The notes: generated by a model from the sequence alone, not told the origin. DNA of 64,000 nucleotides from Pseudomonadota bacterium (GCA_021792755.1 JAJYUA010000003.1:117909-181908); one strand, 5' to 3'; shown: positions 28,729 to 39,014, counted from the first letter of the stretch. A program made the numbers and translations.

Positions 28729-31164
28729 TCAAAACGCCTGGCCGACCGTGAACTGGAAGCCGCTGGTCTGATCGCCCCATTGATTCTTGGCGAGATTGTA
28801 ACGGGTCGCGTTGAGCGGAACGCCGTAGCTGAACTGGAACAGCCCCATGGGCGAGAGCCATTCCACCGCGATGCCCGCCGAGCGCTTCAGGCTCCCCCAG
28901 CCCTTGAGGTGGTAGGTCACCGGCAAGCCGGCCGGTCCGTAGAACTTGATGCGGTTGCCGGTATAGAAGACATTGCCCACGTCGAAGAACAGGGCGACGC
29001 GGGCGCTGTGGCGCCACTTGGCCGGCATGGGCAGCAGCAGCTCGTTCTGGCTGACGATGTCGAAGTTGCCGCCATAGGGGTTGCCGAAGTTGTCGCGCGG
29101 GCCGAGGAAGGCCTCCCGGTATCCGCGCACCGAGTCCGGGCCGCCGCCGAAGAACAGCCGGTAGGGGGGCAGGCCGGTGGTGTGGCCGAAGGCGGAGCCG
29201 TAATCGACCGACTCGTGGAACGCGAGGGTGAGGTGGTGGCGCCAGAGCGGCACATACTGCAGGTAGCGCGCGCTTCCGACCCAGTACTCCACGCTGCCGC
29301 TCGGGATGGTGGCGCTCATGCTGAGGGAGGCCATCATGCCGCGGGTGGCGAACAGCGTGCGGTTGCGATCGTCGATGCCCCAGCCGGTCATCAGCTGCAC
29401 GTCGTTGAAGTTCGTGCCGTACAGCACGAAGTCGTTGTTGTAATAGTCCTGGTGCACCAGCTGGCTGTAGGGGCTGCCGTTGTGCTGCACCCACTCGATG
29501 GCCTGCGTGGCGCTGCCCTGGGAAGTGGTGAGGAGCCGGGCGTCCTCGAAGGCGGCCCCGAAGGTGAGGTACTGGAACTCGCTGATCGGGTAGCTCCAGC
29601 TCGGCCCCACGTCGAGGGTCTTGGAGTCAAATTGCGAGGAGGACGAGACGAACTGCGTGACGTCGCTGTAGGTCGCCTGCAGCGTCTGCGACACCCCGTT
29701 CATGGTGACGAAGGGGTTGGTGTAGCTCACCGAGTAGGTCTTGTCGAACGCGCCGCCGGAAAGGTTGACCGACAGGCGGTTGCCCGTGCCGAGGAAGTCG
29801 GCGTCGGCGAAGCTCGCGTTCAGCATCAGCTTGTACAGGCCGGAGTAGCCGATGCCACCGGAGAGCTGCGCGGCCGGTCCCTGCTTGATCTTGTAATCGA
29901 CGTCGACCTCGTCGGGCGAGCCCGGCACCCGATGGGTGCTGTAGCTCACGTTCTTGACGTAGGGCAGGCGCTGGATGAACAGCTTGGAGCGCTCGAGCGC
30001 CACGTTCGAGAGCCAGCCGCCCTCGAGCTGGCGCAGCTCGCGCCTCAAGACCACATCGTTGATCGCCGTCTCGCCCGAGAAGGTCACCTTGCGCACGTAC
30101 ACCCGATCGCCCGGATCGACGAAGAAGGTGAGCTCCACCCGGTGGGTCTTGTTATCGGGCGTCGGCACCGGGTCCACCTTGGCAAAGGCGTACCCGTAGG
30201 CCCCCAGCCGGTCCTGGATCAGTTTCTGCGTGTCGGTGATGCGCTCGCGGTCGAAGACCTGCCCGGGGCGCACGGTCACCAGGCGCTCGAGCTCGGCCTT
30301 CGGCACCACGAACGTGCCGGCGAGCTTGATCCTCGAGACCCTGAACACCTGCCCCTCCTTGAGGGCGACGGTGATGAAGATGTCCTTCTTGTTCGGGCTG
30401 ATCTGCACCTGCGTCGAGCGGATCTGAAAGTTCGCATAGCCGCGGTTCATGTAGAAGTCCCGCAGCCGCTCGAGGTCGCCCTTCAGCGTCTGGCGCGAAT
30501 AGCGGTCGTCCTGCTTGTACCAGGACAGCCAGTTCGGGGTCTTCAGGTGAAACTGGTCGAGCAGCCGCCCCTTCGGAAAGCTCGTGTCCCCGACGATGTC
30601 GATCGAGCGTATCACCGCGCGGCCGCCCTCGTCGATGTTGATGGCGATCTTCACCCGGTTGCCGCTCTCGGGCGTCACCTTGGTGTTGATGCGCACCCCG
30701 TACTTGCCGCGCCCGTAGTACATGTCGGTGAGGTACTCGGTCACGTTCTGCAGCGTCGAGCGGTCGAAGATCTTCCCCGGGGCGAGTCCCACGTTGCGCA
30801 GCGACTTCATCAGCTGCTTGGTCTTGATCGCCTTGTTGCCCTTGACGGTGAAGCTCTCGATCGAGGGCCGCTCGAGCACCACCACGATCAGCGTGTTGCC
30901 CTGGCGGCGCAGCTCCACGTCGCGGAAGAACCCGGTCGCATAGAGCGCGCGGATCGCCTCGCGCACCTTGCGGGCAGTCAGGTGATCGCCGATGTTCACC
31001 GGCAGGTAGTTGAAGACCGTTCCCTCGGAGATGCGCTGCAGTCCCTCCACCTCGATGTTGCCCACGACGAAGTTCGACGCCGAGGAGGAGATGCCGCCCT
31101 GGGCGAGGGCCAGCGCCGCATGCACGGCGAGCGCGGCCGAGAGCAGCGCGACACGCGGCTTCAT
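28729..31164 (-). CDS. bamA: Outer membrane protein assembly factor BamA
   Basis: 811 aa (E. coli 810). BamA is the essential barrel that folds and inserts outer-membrane proteins. A signal peptide (MKPRVALLSAALAVHAALAL then AQ) precedes five POTRA domains, beginning with NFVVGNIEVEGLQRISEGTV. The beta barrel contains the conserved SVRGYREAFLGPRDNFGNPY region, whose RGY motif sits in loop 6, and ends with the outer-membrane C-terminal Phe (FTVGQAF). It lies 162 bases after rseP and 172 before skp. Confidence 0.97.
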   Translation of the reverse strand: MKPRVALLSAALAVHAALALAQGGISSSASNFVVGNIEVEGLQRISEGTVFNYLPVNIGDHLTARKVREAIRALYATGFFRDVELRRQGNTLIVVVLERPSIESFTVKGNKAIKTKQLMKSLRNVGLAPGKIFDRSTLQNVTEYLTDMYYGRGKYGVRINTKVTPESGNRVKIAINIDEGGRAVIRSIDIVGDTSFPKGRLLDQFHLKTPNWLSWYKQDDRYSRQTLKGDLERLRDFYMNRGYANFQIRSTQVQISPNKKDIFITVALKEGQVFRVSRIKLAGTFVVPKAELERLVTVRPGQVFDRERITDTQKLIQDRLGAYGYAFAKVDPVPTPDNKTHRVELTFFVDPGDRVYVRKVTFSGETAINDVVLRRELRQLEGGWLSNVALERSKLFIQRLPYVKNVSYSTHRVPGSPDEVDVDYKIKQGPAAQLSGGIGYSGLYKLMLNASFADADFLGTGNRLSVNLSGGAFDKTYSVSYTNPFVTMNGVSQTLQATYSDVTQFVSSSSQFDSKTLDVGPSWSYPISEFQYLTFGAAFEDARLLTTSQGSATQAIEWVQHNGSPYSQLVHQDYYNNDFVLYGTNFNDVQLMTGWGIDDRNRTLFATRGMMASLSMSATIPSGSVEYWVGSARYLQYVPLWRHHLTLAFHESVDYGSAFGHTTGLPPYRLFFGGGPDSVRGYREAFLGPRDNFGNPYGGNFDIVSQNELLLPMPAKWRHSARVALFFDVGNVFYTGNRIKFYGPAGLPVTYHLKGWGSLKRSAGIAVEWLSPMGLFQFSYGVPLNATRYNLAKNQWGDQTSGFQFTVGQAF

Positions 31165-31288
31165 ACGGCGGCTACCGCCGCGCGGTCAGAATGAATCGTC
31201 ACGGTCTGCAGCATTTGTCCCCTGTCTGTTGCATCAATCACGTAAGCATCCCCCGGTTCCCCGCACGGCGCGAGCTTGCGGGGAGCTA

Positions 31289-31306
31289 CGGACCCTGGAG
31301 GGTCCG
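31289..31306. repeat. Perfect stem-loop between rseP and bamA
   Basis: CGGACCC (31289-31295) and GGGTCCG (31300-31306) with a TGGA loop. No T tract follows on either strand. It lies 20 bases past the rseP stop codon, in the gap upstream of bamA. Confidence 0.5.
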
Positions 31307-31326
31307 GCTTGGTTGTCAATCAGCGG

Positions 31327-32724
31327 TCAATTGAACTGTCGCGCGATGCGCGCGATGTCGTTGAAAATCACCACCACCCCCAGCAGCAGCAGCAGCGCGA
31401 TGCCCACCTGCTGCCCGACGATCTGCGCCCGCTCCGACAGCGGCCCGCCCTTCACCCATTCGATGAGCTGGAAGAGGATCTGGCCTCCGTCGAGGATTGG
31501 AATCGGCAGCAGGTTAAGAAAGCCGAGGGAAAGCGAGATCAGCACGAGAAATCCGAGAAAGGAGCTCACCCCGGCGCTCGCCGACTGGCCGGCATACTCG
31601 GCGATCACCAGCGGGCCGCTCAGGTTCGAGAGCGACACGTCCCCGAGCAGCATGCGCCAGAGCAGATGCGCCTGCAGCGCCGTCATCGACCAGACCCGGT
31701 GCGCGGCATGCCCCAGGGCCGATAGCGGCCCGAGCGTCACGTGCCGCAGCATCTGCGGAGGATAGGTCAGGGCGATGCGCCCTTCGGCCTCGATCCGCCC
31801 GATGCGCCGGCCGCCGACCTTGACGCTCGCTGTGGTGAGCTTCACGGTGCGCACGGCCTTGCCGCGCTCATAGGTCACCGACAGCCGCTTGCCGGGATTC
31901 GGGCTGATCTGCGCCACCAGTTGCCCGAAATTCCTCACCGGGTGTCCGTCGACGGCGACGATCCGATCCCCCGCCTTCAAGCCCGCCCGGGCGGCCGGCC
32001 CGCCGGGGGTGACCGCACCGATCACCGCCGGGATGAGCGGCGTCCAGAACTGAAACCCCAGGCCCCTGAACAACCCCGTGGGCCCGGTGGGTGCCGTCAG
32101 CCCGCGCCGGGTAGCGGGGTTGGTGATGTCCAAATCGACGTCACGCTTCACCCCCGCCCGGCTCACTTCAAGATGCGCATTGCCGTTGCCGCTCATCACC
32201 TCGAGCAGCTTGAACGTCACCTGCCGCTGGCTCTCGACCCGCGCACCGTTGATCGACACGATGCGATCGCCGGAGTGCAAGCCCGCACGCGCGGCGAACG
32301 AGCCGGCGGTCACGTCCCCCACGACCGGCGCCAGGCGCGTCACGCCGCTCGCCCACAGCATGCCGGCCAGCACCATGATCGCGAACAGGAAGTTGAACGC
32401 CGGCCCCGCAAGCAGCACCAGAATGCGCTGGTACGAGGGCCGGCGGGTGAAGGAGCGCGGCAGATCCTCGGCCGCCACGGGCCCCTCGCGCTCATCCAGC
32501 ATCTTCACGTAGCCGCCGAGCGGAATGGGCGCGAGGCAATATTCCACCGGGTCGCGCCCCCACCGCCTCGACACCAGCGGCTTGCCGAAGCCGACCGAGA
32601 ATCTCACCACCTTGAAGCCGAGCCTTCGGGCCACCCAGAAGTGGCCGAACTCGTGCACCGTGACGAGCAGGCTCACGGCCACGGCGAACCACAACGCATA
32701 CCAGAGGATCCCGAAGACGTTCAT
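31327..32724 (-). CDS. rseP: Site-2 membrane protease RseP
   Basis: 465 aa from ATG 32724. RseP cuts anti-sigma factor RseA inside the membrane, releasing sigma-E under envelope stress. The zinc motif HEFGH is at residues 24-28 in the first membrane helix; the second metal site LDGGQ is in NLLPIPILDGGQILF near the C terminus. Two tandem PDZ domains lie between (RAGLHSGDRIVSINGARV and RAGLKAGDRIVAVDGHPV). Four membrane segments are evident. The gene sits between dxr and bamA as usual. Confidence 0.96.
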   Translation of the reverse strand: MNVFGILWYALWFAVAVSLLVTVHEFGHFWVARRLGFKVVRFSVGFGKPLVSRRWGRDPVEYCLAPIPLGGYVKMLDEREGPVAAEDLPRSFTRRPSYQRILVLLAGPAFNFLFAIMVLAGMLWASGVTRLAPVVGDVTAGSFAARAGLHSGDRIVSINGARVESQRQVTFKLLEVMSGNGNAHLEVSRAGVKRDVDLDITNPATRRGLTAPTGPTGLFRGLGFQFWTPLIPAVIGAVTPGGPAARAGLKAGDRIVAVDGHPVRNFGQLVAQISPNPGKRLSVTYERGKAVRTVKLTTASVKVGGRRIGRIEAEGRIALTYPPQMLRHVTLGPLSALGHAAHRVWSMTALQAHLLWRMLLGDVSLSNLSGPLVIAEYAGQSASAGVSSFLGFLVLISLSLGFLNLLPIPILDGGQILFQLIEWVKGGPLSERAQIVGQQVGIALLLLLGVVVIFNDIARIARQFN

Positions 32725-32737
32725 GCCGGGGCGTCCC

Positions 32738-33931
32738 CTACGAAAGCGCGACCGCGCAGCGGGTCTGTATGCACTCGCGCGCGCGCCGTCGCGCCTCCGC
32801 GTCGGCGGCGAGGACATCTTCCAATCCGCCGATTTTCCCTGCGGGACAGCGTGTGATCACCTCCTCAATGACCGAGGCGATGCCGGGAAAGTTCAACTGG
32901 CGCTCGAGGAAGGCATGCACCGCGATCTCGTTGGCAGCGTTCAAGTGTACCGGAGCGAGCCCGCCGGCGCGCGCCGCGGACTGCGCGAGCGCCAGACAGG
33001 GGAAGCGCTCCGGGTCGGGAGCGCGGAATTCCAGCCGCGCCGTCTTCACGAGGTCGAGGAACGCGACGCCCGAGCTCATCCGCTGCGGCCACGCCAACGC
33101 GTGGGCGATGGGGGTGCGCATGTCGGGCGAGCCGAGCTGCGCGAGCAGCGAGCCGTCCACGTACTCGACCAGGGAGTGGATGATGCTCTGGGGGTGAATC
33201 ACGATCTCGACCCGCTCGGGGGCAAGCGCGAACAGAAAGCAGGCTTCGATCAGCTCGAGGCCCTTGTTCATGAGGGTGGCCGAGTCGACCGAGATCTTGC
33301 GGCCCATCACCCAGTTGGGGTGGGCGACGGCCGCCTCGGGGGTGGCCGCGGCGATGGCCTGTGCGGACAGGTCGCGAAACGGTCCTCCGGATGCGGTGAG
33401 CAGCACCCGGCGCACGCCCGCGGGCGCCTCCCCGGCGCGCGTGCCCTGCGGCAGGCACTGGAAGATCGCGTTGTGCTCGCTGTCGATCGGCAGCAGCGTC
33501 GAGCCGCCCTCGTGCACGGCCTGCATCAGCAAAGGGCCCGACATGACGAGGGATTCCTTGTTGGCGAGCAGCAGGCGCTTGCCGGCGCGCGCCGCCGCCA
33601 GCGTGGAGGTGAGTCCCGCCGCCCCGACGATGGCCGCCATGACGCACCCGGCCTCCGGGAGCGTCGCGAGCTGCACCAGCGCCTCGGGCCCCGAGAGCAG
33701 CCGCGTCTGCGCCGCCGCCCCCCCGAGTCTCTCCTTGAGCTCGCGTGCCGCGGCCTCATCGGCCAAGGCGGCATAGGCGGGTCGATGGCGCAGGATCTGC
33801 TGCACCAGCTTCTCGACGCTGCGGTGAGCGCCGATCCCCACCAGGCGAAAGCGATCCGGGTGGCGCGCAAGCACATCGAGGGTGTTCTCGCCGATCGAGC
33901 CGGTGGAACCCAGAACGACCACTCCGATCAT
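32738..33931 (-). CDS. dxr: 1-deoxy-D-xylulose 5-phosphate reductoisomerase
   Basis: 397 aa from ATG 33931 (E. coli 398). Dxr commits DXP to the methylerythritol phosphate isoprenoid route, using NADPH. The dinucleotide-binding motif VVLGSTGSIGENTLDVL is at the N terminus; substrate-binding segments LLANKESLVM, PIDSEHNAIFQCL and LLTASGGPFRD are intact. ATG overlaps the cdsA stop codon (ATGA). The frame is open a long way upstream through cdsA but without family similarity. Confidence 0.96.
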   Translation of the reverse strand: MIGVVVLGSTGSIGENTLDVLARHPDRFRLVGIGAHRSVEKLVQQILRHRPAYAALADEAAARELKERLGGAAAQTRLLSGPEALVQLATLPEAGCVMAAIVGAAGLTSTLAAARAGKRLLLANKESLVMSGPLLMQAVHEGGSTLLPIDSEHNAIFQCLPQGTRAGEAPAGVRRVLLTASGGPFRDLSAQAIAAATPEAAVAHPNWVMGRKISVDSATLMNKGLELIEACFLFALAPERVEIVIHPQSIIHSLVEYVDGSLLAQLGSPDMRTPIAHALAWPQRMSSGVAFLDLVKTARLEFRAPDPERFPCLALAQSAARAGGLAPVHLNAANEIAVHAFLERQLNFPGIASVIEEVITRCPAGKIGGLEDVLAADAEARRRARECIQTRCAVALS

Positions 33932-34740
33932 GGCAGTACCCCCAGAAAAGTGAGGCCGAGCAGCAGCACGGGGGCCGCTCCCGTCAAGCTGTCGATCCGA
34001 TCCATGATCCCGCCGTGCCCTGGGAACAGCGTACCGCTGTCCTTGATCCCCGCGAAGCGCTTCAGCAGGCTCTCGGTGAGATCCCCCACGATCGAAAACG
34101 CCACGGCCGCCAGGCACACGCCGAGGAACGCGCCAAGGGGCACGCGAAACCAGAAGCTGCCGGCCGCCGCGACCGGCACGCTGGCGGCCAGCCCTCCGAG
34201 CGCCCCCTCCCAGGTCTTGCCGGGGGACACCTGCGGGGCGAGGCGGCGGCGGCCGAACCGGCGGCCGACGAAATAAGCGCCGATGTCGGCGAACCAGACC
34301 AGGATCAGCATGAACAGCACCCACTCGGCGCCCCGCCCGCCCCCCAGGCGCATGCGCGCAAGAGCGGTCCAGGCCGGCACCAGCGCGCACACGCCGGCGA
34401 GCGCGGCCGACCAGCCCCGCACCCGATGAGGGGCGAGGACGATCCAGCCGAGCGCCGCCACCCACCACAGCACCGCCCCTGCCAGGAGCCACTCGAGCCC
34501 GGTGCGGCTGGCGGTGAGCGCCCACGCCAGCCGCAGCAGCAGCGCGACCAGCGCCACATAGGCCGCGCGCATCACGAGCGCCGGCCTTGCGAGGAACCCG
34601 GACCACTCCCAGGCCCCGGCGAGCACCGTGAGGGTGAGCAGAATCAGCGTGGCCCGCGCCGGCAGCGCGAGCAGCACGACGAGCAGCAGCGCGATCAGGA
34701 CGGCGGCGGTAATGATTCGCTTGCGAAGCGAGTCGCTCAC
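33928..34740 (-). CDS. cdsA: Phosphatidate cytidylyltransferase
   Basis: 270 aa, GTG start. CdsA makes CDP-diacylglycerol from phosphatidic acid and CTP. Multiple membrane helices from residue 10 on; the C-terminal CdsA signature is present in DLTESLLKRFAGIKDSGTLF followed by PGHGGIMDRIDSL. It is 16 bases after uppS and overlaps dxr by 4 bases, so these two membrane/isoprenoid genes share a transcript. Confidence 0.95.
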   Translation of the reverse strand: MSDSLRKRIITAAVLIALLLVVLLALPARATLILLTLTVLAGAWEWSGFLARPALVMRAAYVALVALLLRLAWALTASRTGLEWLLAGAVLWWVAALGWIVLAPHRVRGWSAALAGVCALVPAWTALARMRLGGGRGAEWVLFMLILVWFADIGAYFVGRRFGRRRLAPQVSPGKTWEGALGGLAASVPVAAAGSFWFRVPLGAFLGVCLAAVAFSIVGDLTESLLKRFAGIKDSGTLFPGHGGIMDRIDSLTGAAPVLLLGLTFLGVLP

Positions 34741-34756
34741 GGAGGGGGCGCTTTCA

Positions 34757-35527
34757 TCACTGGGCCACCGGCGGGTGCTCGGCTTGCACCTGTCCGCCCG
34801 TGAGACCGAAGCGCCGCTCGCGGCCGGCGAAGAACTCGAGCGCCCGGGCGAGCTCGGCGAGATCGAAATCCGGCCACAGCCGGTCGCTGAAGTACAGCTC
34901 CGCGTAGGCCAGGTTCCACAGCAGGAAATTGCTGATGCGCCGCTCCCCCCCGGTGCGGATCAGCAGGTCCACGTCCGGCAGCGCCCCGAGCTCGAGCGCC
35001 CCGGCAAACCGCGCCTCATCGATCTGGTCGGGCCGCAAGGCGCCGCTCGCGCACTGGCCGGCGAGCTTGCGCGCCGCCTGCACGATGTCCCAGCGACCGC
35101 CATAGCTCACCGCGAGCTGCAGCCTCAGTCCCGCATTGCCGGCCGTACGCTGCTCGGCGGAGGCGATCCGCGCCTGCAGCCGTATCGAGAGCGCCTTGCG
35201 GTCGCCGATGATGCGCAGTCGCACCCCCTTGCGCCCGAGCTCGCCGACCTCCCGGTCGATGGCCGAGAAGAACAGGCCCATCAGGCTCGCCACCTCCTCG
35301 GCCGGCCGGGACCAGTTCTCGCTGGAAAACGCGAACAAGGTCAGCGCCTCGACCCCGAGCTGGGAGCATTCCTCGACGCAGAGGCGCACGGGCGCGAGGC
35401 CCGCCTCGTGACCCGAGGAGCGCGCAAGGCCCTGAGCGGCGGCCCACCGGCCGTTACCGTCCATCGTGATCGCGATGTGACGCGGCAGGGTCTCGGGGCT
35501 GGCGATGGAGGAGGCGGCGCGGGTCAT
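34757..35527 (-). CDS. uppS: Undecaprenyl diphosphate synthase (cis-prenyltransferase)
   Basis: 256 aa. UppS extends farnesyl diphosphate with eight isopentenyl units to the C55 carrier for cell-wall synthesis. The catalytic Asp23 is in HIAITMDGNGRWA, followed by GHEAGLAP, LFAFSSENWSRP, the SYGGRWDIVQA segment and the C-terminal DLLIRTGGERRISNFLLWN. Its ATG shares one base with the frr stop codon (TGATG). Confidence 0.96.
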   Translation of the reverse strand: MTRAASSIASPETLPRHIAITMDGNGRWAAAQGLARSSGHEAGLAPVRLCVEECSQLGVEALTLFAFSSENWSRPAEEVASLMGLFFSAIDREVGELGRKGVRLRIIGDRKALSIRLQARIASAEQRTAGNAGLRLQLAVSYGGRWDIVQAARKLAGQCASGALRPDQIDEARFAGALELGALPDVDLLIRTGGERRISNFLLWNLAYAELYFSDRLWPDFDLAELARALEFFAGRERRFGLTGGQVQAEHPPVAQ

Positions 35528-36084
35528 CAGACTTGCATGACTTCCTTTTCCTTGGCCGCCAGAAGCTGCTCGATGTCGGCGATGTGCTTGTCGGTGAGCT
35601 TCTGGATATCGGCCTCGGCGCGCCGCTCATCGTCCTGGGAGATGAGCTTCTCTTTCAGCGCCTCCTTGACGTCGTTCATGACATCGCGCCGAACGTTGCG
35701 CACGGCGACGCGTGCGTTTTCGGCGTCTGCCTTGAGGACCTTGGTGATCTCGCGCCGGCGCTCCTCGGTCAGCGCAGGCATGGGGATGCGGATGACGGTG
35801 CCCGCCGTCATGGGCGTCAGGCCCAGGTCGGACTTGAAGATCGCCTTCTCGATCGCCTGCACGACGCTCTTCTCCCAGGGGGAGATCACGAGGGTGCGCC
35901 CGTCCTCGATGGCGATGCTGGCGACTTGCTGCAGCGGCACATCCGAGCCGTAGTAGTCCACCTTCAGATGCTCGATCAGGCTCGGATGGGCCCGCCCGGT
36001 GCGCAGCTTCCTCATCCCCTCCTGAAAGGTATGCACGCACTTGGCCATGCGCTCGCGCGCGTCTTTCTTGATGTCATCGAGCAT
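35527..36084 (-). CDS. frr: Ribosome recycling factor
   Basis: 185 aa, the same length as E. coli RRF. RRF with EF-G splits post-termination ribosomes. The protein begins MLDDIKKDARERMAKCVHTF and shows LRTGRAHPSLIEHLKVDYYG and the long helical hairpin segment EERRREITKVLKADAENARV. ATG 36084 is preferred over the open frame upstream because it gives the exact family N terminus. It lies 149 bases after pyrH. Confidence 0.97.
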   Translation of the reverse strand: MLDDIKKDARERMAKCVHTFQEGMRKLRTGRAHPSLIEHLKVDYYGSDVPLQQVASIAIEDGRTLVISPWEKSVVQAIEKAIFKSDLGLTPMTAGTVIRIPMPALTEERRREITKVLKADAENARVAVRNVRRDVMNDVKEALKEKLISQDDERRAEADIQKLTDKHIADIEQLLAAKEKEVMQV

Positions 36085-36233
36085 TGTGATTCTCCGCTGC
36101 GGGGCGAAAGCCGCCTGCGGCGCCCTCGGCGCCGAGCGCGCCCCTTGACCCGGTCGCGGACGCGGCCCAAACAGCGTGGCGTGTGCCCGCGAACTGCCTG
36201 CCCGTTGCACCCATGAGCTGCATCGGGTGCCTC

Positions 36234-36968
36234 TCAATCGCACGTCACGACGGTGCCGACCTCATCGCCGCGCACGGCCCGGGTGAGATCCCCGGGATTG
36301 TTGAGATTGAACACCTGCAGGGGCAAGTGGTTGTCGCGGCACATCACGATGGCGGTGGCGTCCATCACGCTCAGCTTCTCGGTGAGCACACGGTCGAAGG
36401 TGAGGCGCGCGTAGCGCACGGCGGCCGGGTTGTGCACCGGGTCGGCCGAGTACACCCCGTCGACCTTGGTCGCCTTCAGCAGCACGTCCGCATCGATCTC
36501 GATGGCGCGCAGCGCCGCCGCGGTGTCGGTGGTGAAAAACGGATTGCCCGTGCCGGCGGCGCAGATCACCACCCGGCCTTTCTCGAGGTGGCGCACGGCG
36601 CGGCGGCGGATGTAATCCTCACAGACCTCGTTGATGCGGATGGCGGACATCACGCGCGCGTGCAGGCCCCTGTTCTCGAGCGCGTCCTGCATCGCGAGCG
36701 CATTCATGACCGTGGCGAGCATTCCCATGTGATCGGCCGTCACGCGGTCCATGCCATCTCGCGCCAGTCCCGCCCCGCGAAAGATGTTGCCGCCGCCGAC
36801 GACCACGGCAAGCTGCACGCCGGAGCCGGCGATCTCCTCGAGCTCCCCGGCGATGCGCTTGAGCACCGCCGCGTCGATGCCGTAGTCGCCCTGGCCCATG
36901 AGGGCCTCGCCGGAGAGCTTCACGAGGACGCGGGAGTAGCGAGAGGGCTTGGGTTTTTCGATCGCCAT
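36234..36968 (-). CDS. pyrH: UMP kinase
   Basis: 244 aa. PyrH phosphorylates UMP to UDP and is a hexameric amino-acid-kinase-fold enzyme. Seen: [57 protein letters not shown] and [18 protein letters not shown] 36968 has a GAAGG site seven bases upstream. A 146-base gap separates it from tsf, so it may have its own promoter or be read through from rpsB-tsf. Confidence 0.96.
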   Translation of the reverse strand: MAIEKPKPSRYSRVLVKLSGEALMGQGDYGIDAAVLKRIAGELEEIAGSGVQLAVVVGGGNIFRGAGLARDGMDRVTADHMGMLATVMNALAMQDALENRGLHARVMSAIRINEVCEDYIRRRAVRHLEKGRVVICAAGTGNPFFTTDTAAALRAIEIDADVLLKATKVDGVYSADPVHNPAAVRYARLTFDRVLTEKLSVMDATAIVMCRDNHLPLQVFNLNNPGDLTRAVRGDEVGTVVTCD

Positions 36969-37114
36969 GCACCAACCTTCACTCGTCGGGGGCCGGCGCC
37001 CCGTCAGCTGTTCAGGAGCCGCAAAACCGTGCAGCCGCCGCGCGTCGGCCGAGCCGGCCCCTTCCGGGGCGCTGCGCTCGCCGAACTTGACCGGTATCCG
37101 CGCATCATGTCGTG

Positions 37115-38008
37115 CTAGGTCTTCGCCGGGCCGCTCGAGCCTTTCACCTGCGCCATCACCTGCGCGACGAAGTCCTCCTGCTTCTTCTCGATGCCTGCGC
37201 CGACCTCGAAGCGCTCGAACGAGAGCACCTCGGCGCCCGCGCCTTTCAGCAGCTTCTCGACCGTCACGTCCGGGTCCTTGACGAACGGCTGCCCGAGCAG
37301 CGTGATCTCCCCGAGCGCCTTGCGCAAGCGCCCTTCGACCATCTTCGCAACGATGTCGGGAGGCTTGCCCTCGCCCTGAGCCTGCTCCGTGAGGATCTCG
37401 CGCTCCTTGGCAATCACCTCCTGCGGCACCTCCCGGACCGAGAGGTAGCGCGGATTGCTCGCGGCGATGTGCATCGCCAGATCGTGCGCGAGCGGCGCCT
37501 TGCCGCCCTCGAGAGCGACCAGTGCGCCGATGCGGGTCCCGTGCAGATAGGCCCCGAGGTGCTGCGGCGCCTCGAGCAGCGCAAAGCGGCGCACGCCGAT
37601 GTTCTCGCCGATCTTGGCCACGAGCGAGCGCCTGCGCTCCTCCACCGTTTCGCTGCCGAGCCGGGCGCTGAGCAGCGCCTCGAGGCTGCGCGGGCGCTGC
37701 GCCACCGCCTGCGCGGCCACCTGCGCCGCAAACGCCCGGAAATCCTGCTCGCGCGCCACGAAGTCGGTCTCGCAGTTGATCTCCACCATGGCCGCCGCGC
37801 GACCGTCCGCGGAGCGCTCGAGCACGATGACCCCCTCCGCGGCGACGCGGGTCGCCTTCTTGTCGGCCTTGGCGAGGCCCTGCTTGCGCATCAGCTCGGC
37901 GGCGGCATCCAGATCGCCGCCGGTCTCGAGGAGCGCCTTCTTGCACTCCATCATGCCGGCGCCGGTGCGCTCGCGCAGCTGCTTGACCGTCTCTGCCGTG
38001 ACGCTCAT
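37115..38008 (-). CDS. tsf: Translation elongation factor Ts
   Basis: 297 aa. EF-Ts exchanges GDP for GTP on EF-Tu. The N-terminal UBA-like region [19 protein letters not shown] and the core motif [16 protein letters not shown] are intact, followed by [20 protein letters not shown]. The start is one base after the rpsB stop, so the classic rpsB-tsf operon is conserved. Confidence 0.97.
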   Translation of the reverse strand: MSVTAETVKQLRERTGAGMMECKKALLETGGDLDAAAELMRKQGLAKADKKATRVAAEGVIVLERSADGRAAAMVEINCETDFVAREQDFRAFAAQVAAQAVAQRPRSLEALLSARLGSETVEERRRSLVAKIGENIGVRRFALLEAPQHLGAYLHGTRIGALVALEGGKAPLAHDLAMHIAASNPRYLSVREVPQEVIAKEREILTEQAQGEGKPPDIVAKMVEGRLRKALGEITLLGQPFVKDPDVTVEKLLKGAGAEVLSFERFEVGAGIEKKQEDFVAQVMAQVKGSSGPAKT

Positions 38009-38009
38009 G

Positions 38010-39014
38010 TCAGTCTCCCCGGCCGCCTTTGCGGCGGGAAGCTCCGGCCGGCCGGCGCGCGGTCGATGCGGGGGTCGTGCCTGAGCCGCCCGAGGCGGCC
38101 ACTTCCGGCACCGCCGCTTCGAGTACCTCCTCCTCGGCGGCGACCTCCTCGACGGCGACCTCCTCGACGGCGGTCACGGCCGCAGCTTTGATCGGCGCCA
38201 CGCGGCGGCGGCTCACCGGCTTGCGCGCGCGCACCGGGGCAGGTCTCGGCTTGCCGCGCGGGCTCTTCTTGCGCGGGTTGCCCGCCTCGTCGAGCTCGAC
38301 GAACTCATCCTCGCCCGCCACCACCGCGGGGACGGACTCCTTGCCCTCGAGCACCGCGTCGGCGACGCCGGCGGCATAGAGCTGGATGGCCCGCATGGCA
38401 TCGTCATTGCCGGGGATCACGTAATCGATGCCATCCGGGTTGCAATTGGTGTCGACCACGGCCACCACCGGGATGCCGAGCTTGCGCGCCTCGTCGATCG
38501 CGAGCTTCTCGTGGCCGACGTCGACCACGAACAGCGCATCCGGAAGCGACTCCATGCGCTTGATGCCGCCGAGGCTCCTTTCGAGCTTCTCCAGCTCGCG
38601 GCGCAGCCGGGTGGCCTCTTTCTTGCCGCGCCTCTCGATCGCCCCGGAGGCGGAGAGCTCGGTAATCTCCTCCAGGCGCTTGATCGACTGGCGGATGGTC
38701 TTGAAGTTCGTGAGCATGCCGCCCAGCCAGCGCTGATTGACGTAGGGCTGACCGGCGCGCTCGGCCTCCTTCTGGATCGAGTCGCGGGCCGAGCGCTTGG
38801 TGCCGACGAACAGCACCCGGCCGCCGTCGGCCGCCACGGCCTTCACGAACTGCGCAGCCTGCGCATACATCGGCTGCGTCTTCTCCAAATTGATGATGTG
38901 GATTCTATTGCGCTCACCGAAGATATAGGGGGCCATCTTCGGGTTCCAGAAGCGGGTCTGGTGTCCGAAATGGACCCCCGCTTCCAGCATCTGTCGCATG
39001 GACACGCCGGACAT
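38010..39014 (-). CDS. rpsB: 30S ribosomal protein S2 with long C-terminal extension
   Basis: 334 aa against 241 in E. coli. The S2 domain runs from [20 protein letters not shown] to about residue 235 ([20 protein letters not shown]). After it come some 95 extra residues: a basic stretch ([19 protein letters not shown]), an acidic Glu/Val/Ala segment with repeated VEEVA units, and a Ser/Thr/Gly/Arg tail ending [11 protein letters not shown] 39014 has a GAGGAG ribosome-binding site. Extended S2 tails are known in several proteobacteria, but their function is not established. The 5' leader of about 135 bases may hold the S2 autoregulatory element. Confidence 0.95.
   Translation of the reverse strand: MSGVSMRQMLEAGVHFGHQTRFWNPKMAPYIFGERNRIHIINLEKTQPMYAQAAQFVKAVAADGGRVLFVGTKRSARDSIQKEAERAGQPYVNQRWLGGMLTNFKTIRQSIKRLEEITELSASGAIERRGKKEATRLRRELEKLERSLGGIKRMESLPDALFVVDVGHEKLAIDEARKLGIPVVAVVDTNCNPDGIDYVIPGNDDAMRAIQLYAAGVADAVLEGKESVPAVVAGEDEFVELDEAGNPRKKSPRGKPRPAPVRARKPVSRRRVAPIKAAAVTAVEEVAVEEVAAEEEVLEAAVPEVAASGGSGTTPASTARRPAGASRRKGGRGD

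Noticed and set aside
28597..31194. Plus-strand open frame of 865 codons opposite bamA
   Set aside because: Antisense artefact of high GC content; the bamA frame is complete with all its domains.
31165..31326. Promoter for bamA in the rseP-bamA gap
   Set aside because: TTGACA and TTGATG sequences occur, but no -10 lies at the right distance, and no sigma-E type motif was found.
32725..34606. Dxr extended upstream to 622 residues
   Set aside because: The extra part is cdsA read out of frame; the ATG at 33931 gives the exact family length.
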